NCBI RefSeq assembly: GCF_003326795.1
Contig: NZ_JPWI01000006.1
Coordinates: 62,001-126,000, forward strand
Direction: 5' to 3'
Source of the DNA: Thalassospira profundimaris
GTDB lineage: Bacteria; Pseudomonadota; Alphaproteobacteria; Rhodospirillales; Thalassospiraceae
Length of the DNA: 64,000 nt
The position numbers were made by a program, and so were the translations under genes. Below the pieces are notes generated by a model. The model was given only the letters and a program-made list of their open reading frames with translations, was not told the DNA's origin and searched no databases. Below are positions 1-8,410 of this stretch, piece after piece; position 1 is the stretch's first letter; each line of letters begins with the position of its first letter.

Positions 1-1
1 G

Positions 2-304
2 CGCCTTGAAAGCGCTTTGGCTGAAATGATGAAGTCAGCCGGGATCGGCATGGTCGCGGTTCTTCCCATCCTTTGTCTGTTGCTATGGCTGATGAACCGG
101 CGGCATCGGGTCTTTGTCAGTCTGAATAACGATGTCAAACGCGCCATTCTTGGTCAGAACTCCACGGATGATTTCCATGATCGGGACCTGTTGACGGAAA
201 GCGAAATCGAAATGGTCGCGCTGTATCGCGATATCCGTAAAAACCTGCGCGATGGCACGTCATCAGATGCTCCGTCACCGACCAATAACGAGAAGCCGCA
301 ATGA
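2..304 (+). CDS. C-terminal fragment of a membrane protein, cut by the window edge
   Basis: The frame is open from base 2, so the 5' end of this gene lies outside the window; the TTG at 17 is probably not the real start. The visible 100 or so residues have one hydrophobic segment (GMVAVLPILCLLLWLM), then a charged cytoplasmic tail ending in a low-complexity Ser/Pro/Asn stretch. The layout resembles the last membrane helix and short cytoplasmic tail of an extracytoplasmic sensor. The stop overlaps the next start (ATGA at 301-304), so it is translationally coupled to the sensor-MFS gene. I cannot assign a family from this fragment. Confidence 0.6.
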   Translation, partial: RLESALAEMMKSAGIGMVAVLPILCLLLWLMNRRHRVFVSLNNDVKRAILGQNSTDDFHDRDLLTESEIEMVALYRDIRKNLRDGTSSDAPSPTNNEKPQ

Positions 305-2319
305 CCCATCCCGATAAGCAGACTTTGTTAACAGATCAGGCCAAGTCCGGCGCGCCACGTGGGCGTATGTTGCCCAAGGGGACGGTCTGGATTTTGTCAT
401 TGTTCAGCATCCTGATGCTGTGCGTTGCACTGATCGGTATTTCCTGGCGGGCTGCGGAACTTGCACGCAGTGACCTGCAACTCGAAATCAGTCAAAAGGC
501 CGAGATCGAGGCCGAAACACTGGCAGGCAAGATCAATCGCGCGATCAATCTGGGTATTCCACTCGCGGAAATTGTCGGCTTCTCTGATGTTCTTGTTCAG
601 TTAAAGCAAGCAGACCCGGATTTGCGATTTGCAGCTGTTGTCCATGATGGCGATCTTCTTCATACGGGCGGCCTCGGCAAAGGTGCCTTGGAAAGTGCGC
701 TTGCCGATCAGCATGACGGGCTGAGCAACGATTACATCATCACCCAAATCAGTCTTCCTCACGAGATCGATAATACCGACGATATTGAAATTATAATCGG
801 GCATGACCGGGCCGCACTGATGCGGCCCCTGACGGATAATCTTTTTGATATTGCGGTGATCCTGATCATTTCGCTTGCCCTGTCGTTTGAGCTGGTCCTT
901 CTGGTTTTGACGGTGAATGTCGCCTTGCCGGTGCGTGTGGCGCAGCGGGTTTTGACCAGTGTTCGCGAAAAGCAGTTCACGCTTCTGCACGGGCAATCGT
1001 CGCGGGACGAAATCGGCAAGTTCATGGAAAACATCAATGCCGTCGTCACCCAGACGGCAAGGAAGCGCGGAACAACCCCGCGGTCCGAACGCGAGGTCAA
1101 GCTGATCGGTGTCAGGTTGCTGGCATTCCTGTTTGTTCTGGCCGAGGAACTTGCACGTCCGATCATGCCAACCTTCTTTGGCAAGGTGACGTCGAGCATG
1201 GCCGATGGAAATATGGCGGCCGGTATCATCATGGCGGTTCACTTGCTGATGGTGGCGATTGCCATGCCGGTTTGCAGCCTGTTTCAGGAACGTGTCGGAT
1301 CGCTTCGTATGTATCTCACGGGGGCGTTTCTGGCGACGATTGGTCTTTGTGGAACGGCCTTTGCCACCGGCATGTGGGATTTGCTGATCTGGCGGGCATT
1401 TTCGGGTATCGGCTATGCCACGACGTTTGTCGCCTGTCAGGCCTATGTGATTGATGCAACAACCGAGCGCAATCGTACCCAGGGTACAGCGATGATGGTT
1501 AGCGGGATCATGCTTGCAGATATTTGCGGGCCGGCAATCGGCGGGATTTTCGCGGGGCATTTTGGCGAGGCAACAACATTCATTGCCGGTGCCGTTGTCG
1601 CAAGTCTTGCTGTATTTCTGGCCTTTTTCCTTCTTGATACGCATGTGCGCGGACAAACACCGCTCCCCGTTCCGACACGCAAAGCCATGAAGGCATTACT
1701 GGCAAACCGGCAGTTCCAGGTGCTTATCCTGTTTGCTGCGGTTCCTGCCAAAATGATCCTTAGTGGATTTTTATTCTACCTGACCCCGCTGATCCTGATC
1801 GAACAGGGGGCAACAATCGCTGAGACCGGCCGGGTGATCATGCTCTATGGTCTTGTCGCATTGCTGACGGGATGGAGTGTCGCGCGCTGGACGGATAGCA
1901 AACAGCGCGAAACCCGGGCGGTCGGAATTGGTGGTGGATTGACAGCACTTGGTCTTCTTCTGGCGGGTTTCATGCCGCTTTACGGTGTGTTTGCGGTGGC
2001 CGTCGGATTGCTGGGACTGGCACAGGCGACGTCAATTCCGGCTCAGGTTTCGGCAAGTTTGAAGATCAGCCGCGACTTTACCGAAGAACACGGTACGGGG
2101 GCTGTGCTTGCGGTGTTGCGGTTGGCTGAACGTCTGGGGGGCGCGACCGGACCATTGCTTGCTGCGGGACTTGCCTTGTGGCTTGGAACGATTGGTGCCG
2201 TGACTGTTTTTGGCGTGATAGCACTTGTTTCGGTTTTGTGTTTCGAATTGTTGATCGGGCATGTTGACGCAAGCCCCAAGAAACAGTCCGAACCGCTAGA
2301 AGAAGGGGCGTCATCGTGA
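301..2319 (+). CDS. Sensor/HAMP-like domain fused to an MFS transporter
   Basis: This 672-residue protein has two parts. Residues about 30-50 and 183-206 are membrane helices flanking a periplasmic domain of about 130 residues, followed by a HAMP-like linker (around 207-255, with SRDEIGKFMENINAVV). From about residue 267 on it is a 12-helix major facilitator domain similar to drug/metabolite exporters. HAMP linkers normally connect periplasmic sensing to kinases or cyclases, so joining one to a transporter is unusual and suggests ligand-gated transport; that role is inference. It overlaps both neighbours by 4 bases, in one operon with a periplasmic binding protein. The substrate is unknown. 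Confidence 0.75.
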   Translation: MTHPDKQTLLTDQAKSGAPRGRMLPKGTVWILSLFSILMLCVALIGISWRAAELARSDLQLEISQKAEIEAETLAGKINRAINLGIPLAEIVGFSDVLVQLKQADPDLRFAAVVHDGDLLHTGGLGKGALESALADQHDGLSNDYIITQISLPHEIDNTDDIEIIIGHDRAALMRPLTDNLFDIAVILIISLALSFELVLLVLTVNVALPVRVAQRVLTSVREKQFTLLHGQSSRDEIGKFMENINAVVTQTARKRGTTPRSEREVKLIGVRLLAFLFVLAEELARPIMPTFFGKVTSSMADGNMAAGIIMAVHLLMVAIAMPVCSLFQERVGSLRMYLTGAFLATIGLCGTAFATGMWDLLIWRAFSGIGYATTFVACQAYVIDATTERNRTQGTAMMVSGIMLADICGPAIGGIFAGHFGEATTFIAGAVVASLAVFLAFFLLDTHVRGQTPLPVPTRKAMKALLANRQFQVLILFAAVPAKMILSGFLFYLTPLILIEQGATIAETGRVIMLYGLVALLTGWSVARWTDSKQRETRAVGIGGGLTALGLLLAGFMPLYGVFAVAVGLLGLAQATSIPAQVSASLKISRDFTEEHGTGAVLAVLRLAERLGGATGPLLAAGLALWLGTIGAVTVFGVIALVSVLCFELLIGHVDASPKKQSEPLEEGASS

Positions 2320-3359
2320 AACACATTCAGTTTGCGCGAAATGCTGCCCGGTCTTTGAGCAGTGTTGTCTTGTTTTTGCTGTGCCTTGTCGCCGTGAACT
2401 TTTTTAGTGCTCAGGCAGTCCAGGCCAAGGGCGAGAAAGACGATCCCCTGAGGATTGCGATGATCCTTTGGCGCGGAGAGACCCGGGTCGAGGAAGGATT
2501 CCGTGCCTACTTCAAGGACCGCGACATTGCGATTGATCTGCAAGTTCATGATATTGCCCGCGATCTTGACAAGATACCTGCGATCATCGAGAAAATTCGC
2601 AAAGACCCGCCTGATCTGGTTTACACTTGGGGAACTGGCGTAACCTCGCGGGTGGTTGGAAAATATAATGACTTTGATCCGGCCAAGAACATCACCAAGC
2701 TGCCGGTGGTTTTCGTCATGGTGTCTGCACCCTGGAAAACAGGCATTGCTGCGCCTCGCGGCCAATGGCGCCCCAACGTCACCGGGGCAGCCCATATCGC
2801 ACCGCTATCGGCGCAAATTCAGGCCATTCGCGCCTATCGTCCGATGACGAAGCTTGGCGTGGTTTACAATGCCGAGGAAGACAATTCCCTGTCCAATATC
2901 AGCGATCTTAAGGTGCTTGGCGAAGAAATGGGGTTCGAAGTCCTTGAAGCACCGTTGGGCCAGAATGCAAAACCCAAACCCGAAGACATTGCCCCGGCGG
3001 TCAAAATGCTGGCGGAAAATGGGGCTGATTTCCTTTATATCGGGCCGGATAACTTCATCGGGACGTATCGTGATGAACTGACCGAGGCAGGATTTGTCAA
3101 TGGTCTTGCTGCCTTTAGTGCCACCGAACTTGAAGTCCGTGACGGTCAGGCGATGCTGGGGCTGGTCAGTCGATATGAGCTTGTCGGGCGACTGGCCGCC
3201 AGCAAGGTTGAAGACATTCTGGTCAACCAGATTTCACCCGCCGATATACCGGTTGAAACGCTTGATCGGTTTTCCTATCTGATCAGGCTTTCATCGGCAC
3301 GCAGGCTTTCGCTTTATCCGCCTTTGTTGCTTCTTGATTATGCGGAAATCATCGAATGA
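2316..3359 (+). CDS. ABC_sub_bind (TrpX-like) periplasmic binding protein
   Basis: The 347-residue product starts at GTG 2316, overlapping the preceding TGA. A signal peptide is visible (hydrophobic SVVLFLLCLVAVNFF, cleavage near AQAVQA). The mature part, from PLRIAMILWRGETRVEEGF through LVYTWGTGVTSRVVGKY, has the pattern of the ABC_sub_bind family that includes TrpX-type binding proteins. No ABC permease or ATPase is present beside it. Its partner may be the coupled sensor-MFS protein, either as ligand presenter or as a regulator of transport; this is inference. The ligand is unknown. Confidence 0.75.
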   Translation: MKHIQFARNAARSLSSVVLFLLCLVAVNFFSAQAVQAKGEKDDPLRIAMILWRGETRVEEGFRAYFKDRDIAIDLQVHDIARDLDKIPAIIEKIRKDPPDLVYTWGTGVTSRVVGKYNDFDPAKNITKLPVVFVMVSAPWKTGIAAPRGQWRPNVTGAAHIAPLSAQIQAIRAYRPMTKLGVVYNAEEDNSLSNISDLKVLGEEMGFEVLEAPLGQNAKPKPEDIAPAVKMLAENGADFLYIGPDNFIGTYRDELTEAGFVNGLAAFSATELEVRDGQAMLGLVSRYELVGRLAASKVEDILVNQISPADIPVETLDRFSYLIRLSSARRLSLYPPLLLLDYAEIIE

Positions 3360-4033
3360 CGGCGGTCATCAGGCGACTGGATGAAACGCATCTTGATGCG
3401 GTGATAGCACTTCATCATGACGTTATTGCCGATATGCCTGCCGGAACGGTTGCAAGCGAAACAGACGCATTTTTCCAGTCCCACATGAACGATTGCGGTC
3501 AGATTTTTGGTGCTCTGTCGGACGGTGACCTGATTGCCTATAGTGTATTGGGTCTACCGCGTATTGGGGATCCGAATTTCGGGATTGATCATCACTTGTC
3601 AGCCGGGGACTTGCAACAGGTCGCCCATATTGACGGGGTCGCCGTTCGCAAGGACCATCGCGGATCAAAGTGGCAGCAACGCATGGTGATACACCGGCTA
3701 GAAGCCGCACGGGCATGCGGCCGGGCCATTGCGCTAAGTACGGCGGCACCCGGAAATGTACCAAGTGTGATTAACCTTCTGGCCGCCGGAATGCGGATTT
3801 GCGGGGTGAAGGAAAAATTTGGCGGTGTGCGATATTTGTTTCGATGTGACCTGACGGGCGATAAACCGGCAAAGTTACAGGAATCGCTCCACATGGATGA
3901 CTGGTCACCGGTTTCAGATGTCACATCTGGCAAGAACATGATCGCAGATGGAATGGTTGGTGCTGGGTATCGTCAAGGGCAGGCCGGGAATAGTGGTCCG
4001 GATATTGGTTGGATGCGCAGAGAGCGGGTTTGA
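3356..4033 (+). CDS. GNAT-family N-acetyltransferase
   Basis: The 225-residue protein overlaps the binding-protein gene by 4 bases (ATGA) and is the last gene of the operon. Its first 170 residues follow a GNAT fold; VDGVAVRKDHRGSKWQQRM is the beta4-alpha3 acetyl-CoA pyrophosphate-binding segment (an RxxGxx-like variant). The C-terminal 45 residues are Gly/Asp-rich and probably disordered. The acceptor substrate cannot be read from sequence. It ends 12 bases before the stop of the convergent TAXI gene. Confidence 0.75.
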   Translation: MTAVIRRLDETHLDAVIALHHDVIADMPAGTVASETDAFFQSHMNDCGQIFGALSDGDLIAYSVLGLPRIGDPNFGIDHHLSAGDLQQVAHIDGVAVRKDHRGSKWQQRMVIHRLEAARACGRAIALSTAAPGNVPSVINLLAAGMRICGVKEKFGGVRYLFRCDLTGDKPAKLQESLHMDDWSPVSDVTSGKNMIADGMVGAGYRQGQAGNSGPDIGWMRRERV

Positions 4034-4045
4034 TCCGTTCCGGCC

Positions 4046-5431
4046 CTATTGCATTGTCCGGCGATAAGCAGGCTGGTTGCTGCCATTAACAGCAACCGGT
4101 TGCTGATAATGCGATTGCCAGTCACAGGCATGCGGATCGGTTTCCCAATAGCATGCTGCACCTTTGTGGAAGGTTAGAAAGTTACCCTTTTTAAAGAGAT
4201 CGTCGCCATTCACACTGCGGAAGGTCGGGTTCTCGGCCTTAAGCTGTTCAATATTTTCGTGGATGATGCGGGTGATCCAGTAAACCACATAAGGGTCGGC
4301 TGGTTCATAGGCGATCAGCGATGCCTTGAACCCGTAAGATTCAATATCGGCTTCCTGTCCGGCATAGGTGCGCGCAGGAAGAACCTGATTGAAGAAATAA
4401 TTGTTGGCTTCGACCAGTTTCTGGGTCAAAGGGCCACCCATGCCGACAACTTCGGCGTCGCAATCAAGGCTTTCCTCAATCAGGGATGCCGGGTGACCGA
4501 TCCACAACCCATAGGCATCGATATAATTCTCGCAGATGCCAAGCCGGTTGTAGTCCTGTGCAACATTATAGACGGTTTCGAGGTCGTCTTGCGCAATGCC
4601 ATATTGCTTGAGAAGTTCCAGCCACAACTCACGGGTTGCGGATCCTTCCGGCCCGATATTGATGCGCTTGCCCTTAAGGTCGGCGACACTGTTGATACCT
4701 GAATCTTTTCGGACAACCAGCAATCCCATTTCATCATGGAGCGACATGACCGATTGCGCACCGGGGATCGGATTGATGTCCTTGAAGGCTTCCCAGTTAT
4801 TATTGGACTGCACCAGTGCCAGTTGGACGCGGCCTTCCTTCATCAGGCGGATATTGCTGCCCACACCTTGCGAGCGCAACGGAACACAATGAATTCGATG
4901 CCGCTTGTAAGTACGTTTCATCATGTCACAGATGGTAGCGGCTACCTGAAAATAGACGCCATTGGTACTGCCGCTATAGATCGCTGCGTAATAGGATTTT
5001 TCACGTGACCCATTTCCGGTGATTTCCGCGTTATTGCTGAAATTGGCAAGGCCATCTTCCACCAGCGAATTCCGTCGATACTGTGATAAGGGAATGGCGT
5101 CAGGCTTATAAACATAACCATCGACGATATCCTGCGGTAACGCGACATTCGCCGGGCTATCGTCAAAATTGTCGATATCAAGTTGATCCCCATCATAAGC
5201 CTCTATGGCCTCAGTCGATGACAGGGACTGTGTGTTTTCCATATTCGAGGGATTGGGGGCTTGTGCGATGGCGGGCCTTCCGGCAAGCGTGGCCAACAAC
5301 GTCCCGAGAACGAAACATCCAGTGAGCGATGCAGATCGACGGGCGGAGCTTTGCAAGTTGATAACGTCCGAAAGCAGTTTGCGCGATAGTGGGTAGTCTA
5401 AAGGATTTGACACACGCCCGTCGAGATTCAA
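4046..5431 (-). CDS. TAXI-family TRAP transporter solute-binding protein
   Basis: The protein carries the TAXI-type binding core: AAIYSGSTNGVYFQVAATIC, then LRSQGVGSNIRLMKEGRVQ and ALVQSNNNWEAF, and later LKGKRINIGPEGSATRE. A signal peptide lies at about residues 30-57 (core CFVLGTLLATLAG, cleavage near AIAQA), so the start used here (TTG) may be too far upstream; an internal GTG or TTG before the signal peptide is possible. TAXI proteins deliver C4-dicarboxylate, glutamate or related solutes to a fused DctQM permease, but none is encoded nearby. An N-terminal extension of about 60 residues precedes the family core. Confidence 0.82.
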   Translation of the reverse strand: MNLDGRVSNPLDYPLSRKLLSDVINLQSSARRSASLTGCFVLGTLLATLAGRPAIAQAPNPSNMENTQSLSSTEAIEAYDGDQLDIDNFDDSPANVALPQDIVDGYVYKPDAIPLSQYRRNSLVEDGLANFSNNAEITGNGSREKSYYAAIYSGSTNGVYFQVAATICDMMKRTYKRHRIHCVPLRSQGVGSNIRLMKEGRVQLALVQSNNNWEAFKDINPIPGAQSVMSLHDEMGLLVVRKDSGINSVADLKGKRINIGPEGSATRELWLELLKQYGIAQDDLETVYNVAQDYNRLGICENYIDAYGLWIGHPASLIEESLDCDAEVVGMGGPLTQKLVEANNYFFNQVLPARTYAGQEADIESYGFKASLIAYEPADPYVVYWITRIIHENIEQLKAENPTFRSVNGDDLFKKGNFLTFHKGAACYWETDPHACDWQSHYQQPVAVNGSNQPAYRRTMQ

Positions 5432-5575
5432 TATCGCTTAAACATACGTTTCTCAGATAGTTGCGTCTTTTTGCAGTATGCCTCGCCACCTAAACCAATC
5501 ATTATGCGCAGGTTGATCGGCGGGGTGACCTGCCCCTACCATAGAGATGCCGTTGTCGGCCGTCAGGAGTAAAGC

Positions 5576-6649
5576 ATGAGCCCAAAGGACACCTTCGAAC
5601 CGACAGGGGCAGAAATCGCTCAGGCATTTTCCCTGATTTCGTCCTGGCCGGAATATGGTGAAAGCCCGCTCATCTGTGCGCAGGGGCTGGCAAAGGAACT
5701 GGGCGTGCGCACCATCTGGATCAAGGACGAAAGCAAGCGTTTCGGGTTGGGCGGGGTAAAGGCACTGGGGGCGCCCTATGGCCTTAAGAAACAGCTTTTG
5801 CAACAGGGGCTGGAGCCGGGTAGTGCCGCGTGCAACGCATTTGTCGCTGTGGCGGCAACCGACGGCAATCACGGTCTTGCCGTTGTCTGGGCGGCAAGAA
5901 AGTTTAACTGCCGGGCCAGGATTTTTGTCGGGGAGGATGTCGATCCGGCTCGCATGCGCAGGATTGTTGATTGTGGTGGTGAACTTGTCACCATCAACGG
6001 AACCTATGATGATGCCGTGCTTGCCGCCGAGGAATATGCCAGGGCCGATCATGTTTTGCTGATCACGGATACCGATTATCACGGTGATCTTGTGGTGACC
6101 CGCGATATCATGGCGGGCTACGCCGTTCTGGGTGTCGAATGTGCCCGTCAGTTACGTGCTTTTGGTGCGGATATCGACAAGTTCTATTTGCAATGTGGTG
6201 TGGGTGGCATGGCGGCCGGCTGTGCGATTGGCTTTTGGCATGAAAGTGGCACCAAGCCACAAGTCTGTAGCGTCGAGCCGGAGACAGCTGCCTGTGTTAA
6301 GGCAAGTATTGAAAATGGTCGGCCAACGCGCGTGCCGGGAAAGTTGCTGACACGCATGGTCGGGCTTTCTTGCGGATATCCCAGCCTGCCGGCTTTGAGA
6401 ATTCTTGAAGATGTCTGTTTTGACAGCATCGCGATTGACGATGCCTGCGCCAAGGAAGCGCAAGACGCGCTTATGTCGGGTATCGGGGGTGATGATCCTG
6501 TGGATACTTGGGATACCGGTATTTCAGGCCTCGCGGGGCTTTGGCATGTGGCGCGCGATCCGGAACTTCGTCGCAAACACGGGCTTGATGCCGATAGTCG
6601 TATTCTGGTGGTAAACAGCGAAGGCCGAATACCGCCCGAATATCTTTAG
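5576..6649 (+). CDS. Diaminopropionate ammonia-lyase (PLP-dependent)
   Basis: This fold-type II PLP enzyme of 357 residues is expected to convert 2,3-diaminopropionate to pyruvate and two ammonia. The segment IKDESKRFGLGGVKALG contains the likely PLP lysine (Lys62), and ATDGNHG is the phosphate/asparagine loop. The glycine-rich loop QCGVGGMAAGCAIGFW also fits. It is somewhat shorter than the E. coli YgeX type (about 400). AGGAG lies 6 bases before the ATG. It is divergent from the TAXI protein gene and precedes two peptide-exporter ABC genes. Diaminopropionate is a building block of some siderophores and peptide antibiotics, so the neighbourhood is suggestive but not proof of a link. Confidence 0.85.
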   Translation: MSPKDTFEPTGAEIAQAFSLISSWPEYGESPLICAQGLAKELGVRTIWIKDESKRFGLGGVKALGAPYGLKKQLLQQGLEPGSAACNAFVAVAATDGNHGLAVVWAARKFNCRARIFVGEDVDPARMRRIVDCGGELVTINGTYDDAVLAAEEYARADHVLLITDTDYHGDLVVTRDIMAGYAVLGVECARQLRAFGADIDKFYLQCGVGGMAAGCAIGFWHESGTKPQVCSVEPETAACVKASIENGRPTRVPGKLLTRMVGLSCGYPSLPALRILEDVCFDSIAIDDACAKEAQDALMSGIGGDDPVDTWDTGISGLAGLWHVARDPELRRKHGLDADSRILVVNSEGRIPPEYL

Positions 6650-6754
6650 GTCACCGTGTGTTCATAAAAGTGAAGCGTCGCTGGACACATTTCATACCGG
6701 TGGTTACAGTTGAAACGGTCGACAATCGGTCGGTTCTTGGGGGCTGTTAAATCA

Positions 6755-8407
6755 ATGAAGTTGCTGGAATTGTTATCTTTGGAAGATAACAAACTAAAGC
6801 TCCGGCTTGCCGTATCCGGGCTGCTTTCCGGATTGGGAAGTGCAGCCCTTCTGGGGTTGGTAAATACCGCCGCCCAAGAAATCAGTGACAATGGTCTGGA
6901 TCGTGTCAACTGGGTGTTGGCAGGCAGTTTTGTCGCCATCACACTCATTTACTTCTTTGCCGAGGTTTTCCTTCTGAGCAACATCGCGCGCCAGATCGAA
7001 CAGGGCATTGACCGCATTCGTCAAAGATTGTTCACCCAGATCGCCATGGCCGACTTCGTCAAGCTTGAGGCAATCGGGCAGGAACGACTGTTCAAGAATA
7101 TCACCCAAAGCACACAGGTCATTTCGCAAAACGCGCATCTGATCGGCATGTGTTTCCGCAGTGTGATGTTGCTGATTGCGGTGATGATCTATGTGTTCTG
7201 GATTTCAAGTCTGGCCTTTTTCCTGATCATTGGTGTGATCGGGATTGGGATCGTCATTTATTTGCGGATGGGGCGTGCGCTTGGTGAATGGTTTGGCAAG
7301 CTGCTGCAGGTCGAAGCCGAGATGTTTGAAAAGATTGCCGATCTGTTCCGGGGCATCAAGGAAGTCCGGATGTGGTCAAAGCGCAGTGACAGGCTTTACG
7401 CAGCATTTGATGCTTCTTCGACGAAAAAGGCAGAATATGGTCATAAGGCCCACGACCTGATTTCGCGTCAGATGATCATGGGGATGTCGGCATTTTACAT
7501 TCTGCTGGCCATTGTTGTTTTCATTGTCCCGGTTTATTCCAGCAGTTTGACCTCTGATATTCCCAAAATCAGTGTTGCGATCCTGTTCATGATCGGCCCG
7601 ATTTCGGTGATGGTTCAGTCGATGTCGGTTTTTAGCCAGATCGAAGGTTCTGCATCGCGGATGCTGGCATTGTCCGATGATCTGGCCGAGATCCGTGAAG
7701 AGGCCGACGAAGAAAACGCCAAGGAACTTCCCGCGGAATTCGGGCATATCGACTTCGAAGCTGTGACATTCACCTATCCCAACCGCGACCCGCGACACGG
7801 GTTTGTCCTTGGGCCGATTGATCTTTCGGTCAAATCCGGCGAACTTTTGTTTGTGACCGGCGGGAACGGTTCGGGGAAATCGACCCTGGTCAAACTTCTG
7901 ACCGGTCTTTATCGTCCGGAAAGCGGGAAAATCAGTATCGACAAGACCCAGCTTGGTGTGCACAGCATTGCGCCGTACCGCAATTTGATTGCGACGGTGT
8001 TCTCCGACTTCCATCTTTTTGCTGAATTGCACGGCGTCGATACGCTTGATACGGACGAGGCAAATTTCTGGCTTGAACGGTTTGAAATTTCGCATGTTAC
8101 AGCAATCCGTGAGGGCCGGTTTGTAACAACGGCCCTGTCATCGGGGCAGCGTAAACGTCTTGGCCTGATTTCGGCCATTCTGGAAAAACGGCCGATCCTG
8201 GTTCTGGATGAATGGGCCGCCGATCAGGACCCGTATTTCCGCAAAAAGTTCTATACAGAAATCCTGCCGGATCTGAAAAAGCGCGGCATCACGGTAATTG
8301 CTGTGACCCATGACGATCACTATTTCGAAATGGCAGACAGAAGACTTCATCTCGAAAACGGCAAGCTTTCTGAAGTCACCCTTGATGATCCGCGCGGGAG
8401 GATCTGA
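6755..8407 (+). CDS. SyrD/PvdE-type cyclic peptide export ABC transporter, first of a pair
   Basis: One polypeptide of about 550 residues combines six membrane helices (roughly residues 15-310) and an ATPase domain. Walker A is GGNGSGKST near residue 370, the signature is LSSGQRKRLGL near 460 and Walker B is LVLDEWAADQDP near 480. The DEWAADQDP variant and overall length match the cyclic peptide/siderophore exporter family (SyrD, PvdE). I prefer the ATG at 6755 (MKLLELLSLEDNK) to the in-frame TTG at 6710 because family members begin with this hydrophobic segment. It is followed after 3 bases by a paralogue, so a heterodimer is plausible. No peptide synthetase is in the window. Confidence 0.85.
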   Translation: MKLLELLSLEDNKLKLRLAVSGLLSGLGSAALLGLVNTAAQEISDNGLDRVNWVLAGSFVAITLIYFFAEVFLLSNIARQIEQGIDRIRQRLFTQIAMADFVKLEAIGQERLFKNITQSTQVISQNAHLIGMCFRSVMLLIAVMIYVFWISSLAFFLIIGVIGIGIVIYLRMGRALGEWFGKLLQVEAEMFEKIADLFRGIKEVRMWSKRSDRLYAAFDASSTKKAEYGHKAHDLISRQMIMGMSAFYILLAIVVFIVPVYSSSLTSDIPKISVAILFMIGPISVMVQSMSVFSQIEGSASRMLALSDDLAEIREEADEENAKELPAEFGHIDFEAVTFTYPNRDPRHGFVLGPIDLSVKSGELLFVTGGNGSGKSTLVKLLTGLYRPESGKISIDKTQLGVHSIAPYRNLIATVFSDFHLFAELHGVDTLDTDEANFWLERFEISHVTAIREGRFVTTALSSGQRKRLGLISAILEKRPILVLDEWAADQDPYFRKKFYTEILPDLKKRGITVIAVTHDDHYFEMADRRLHLENGKLSEVTLDDPRGRI

Positions 8408-8410
8408 GCC

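Noticed and set aside
601-1656. Long minus-strand open frame opposite the sensor-MFS gene
   Set aside because: It has low-complexity, His/Arg/Gln-rich composition, no domain and no ribosome site; it is the antisense of a clear membrane protein.
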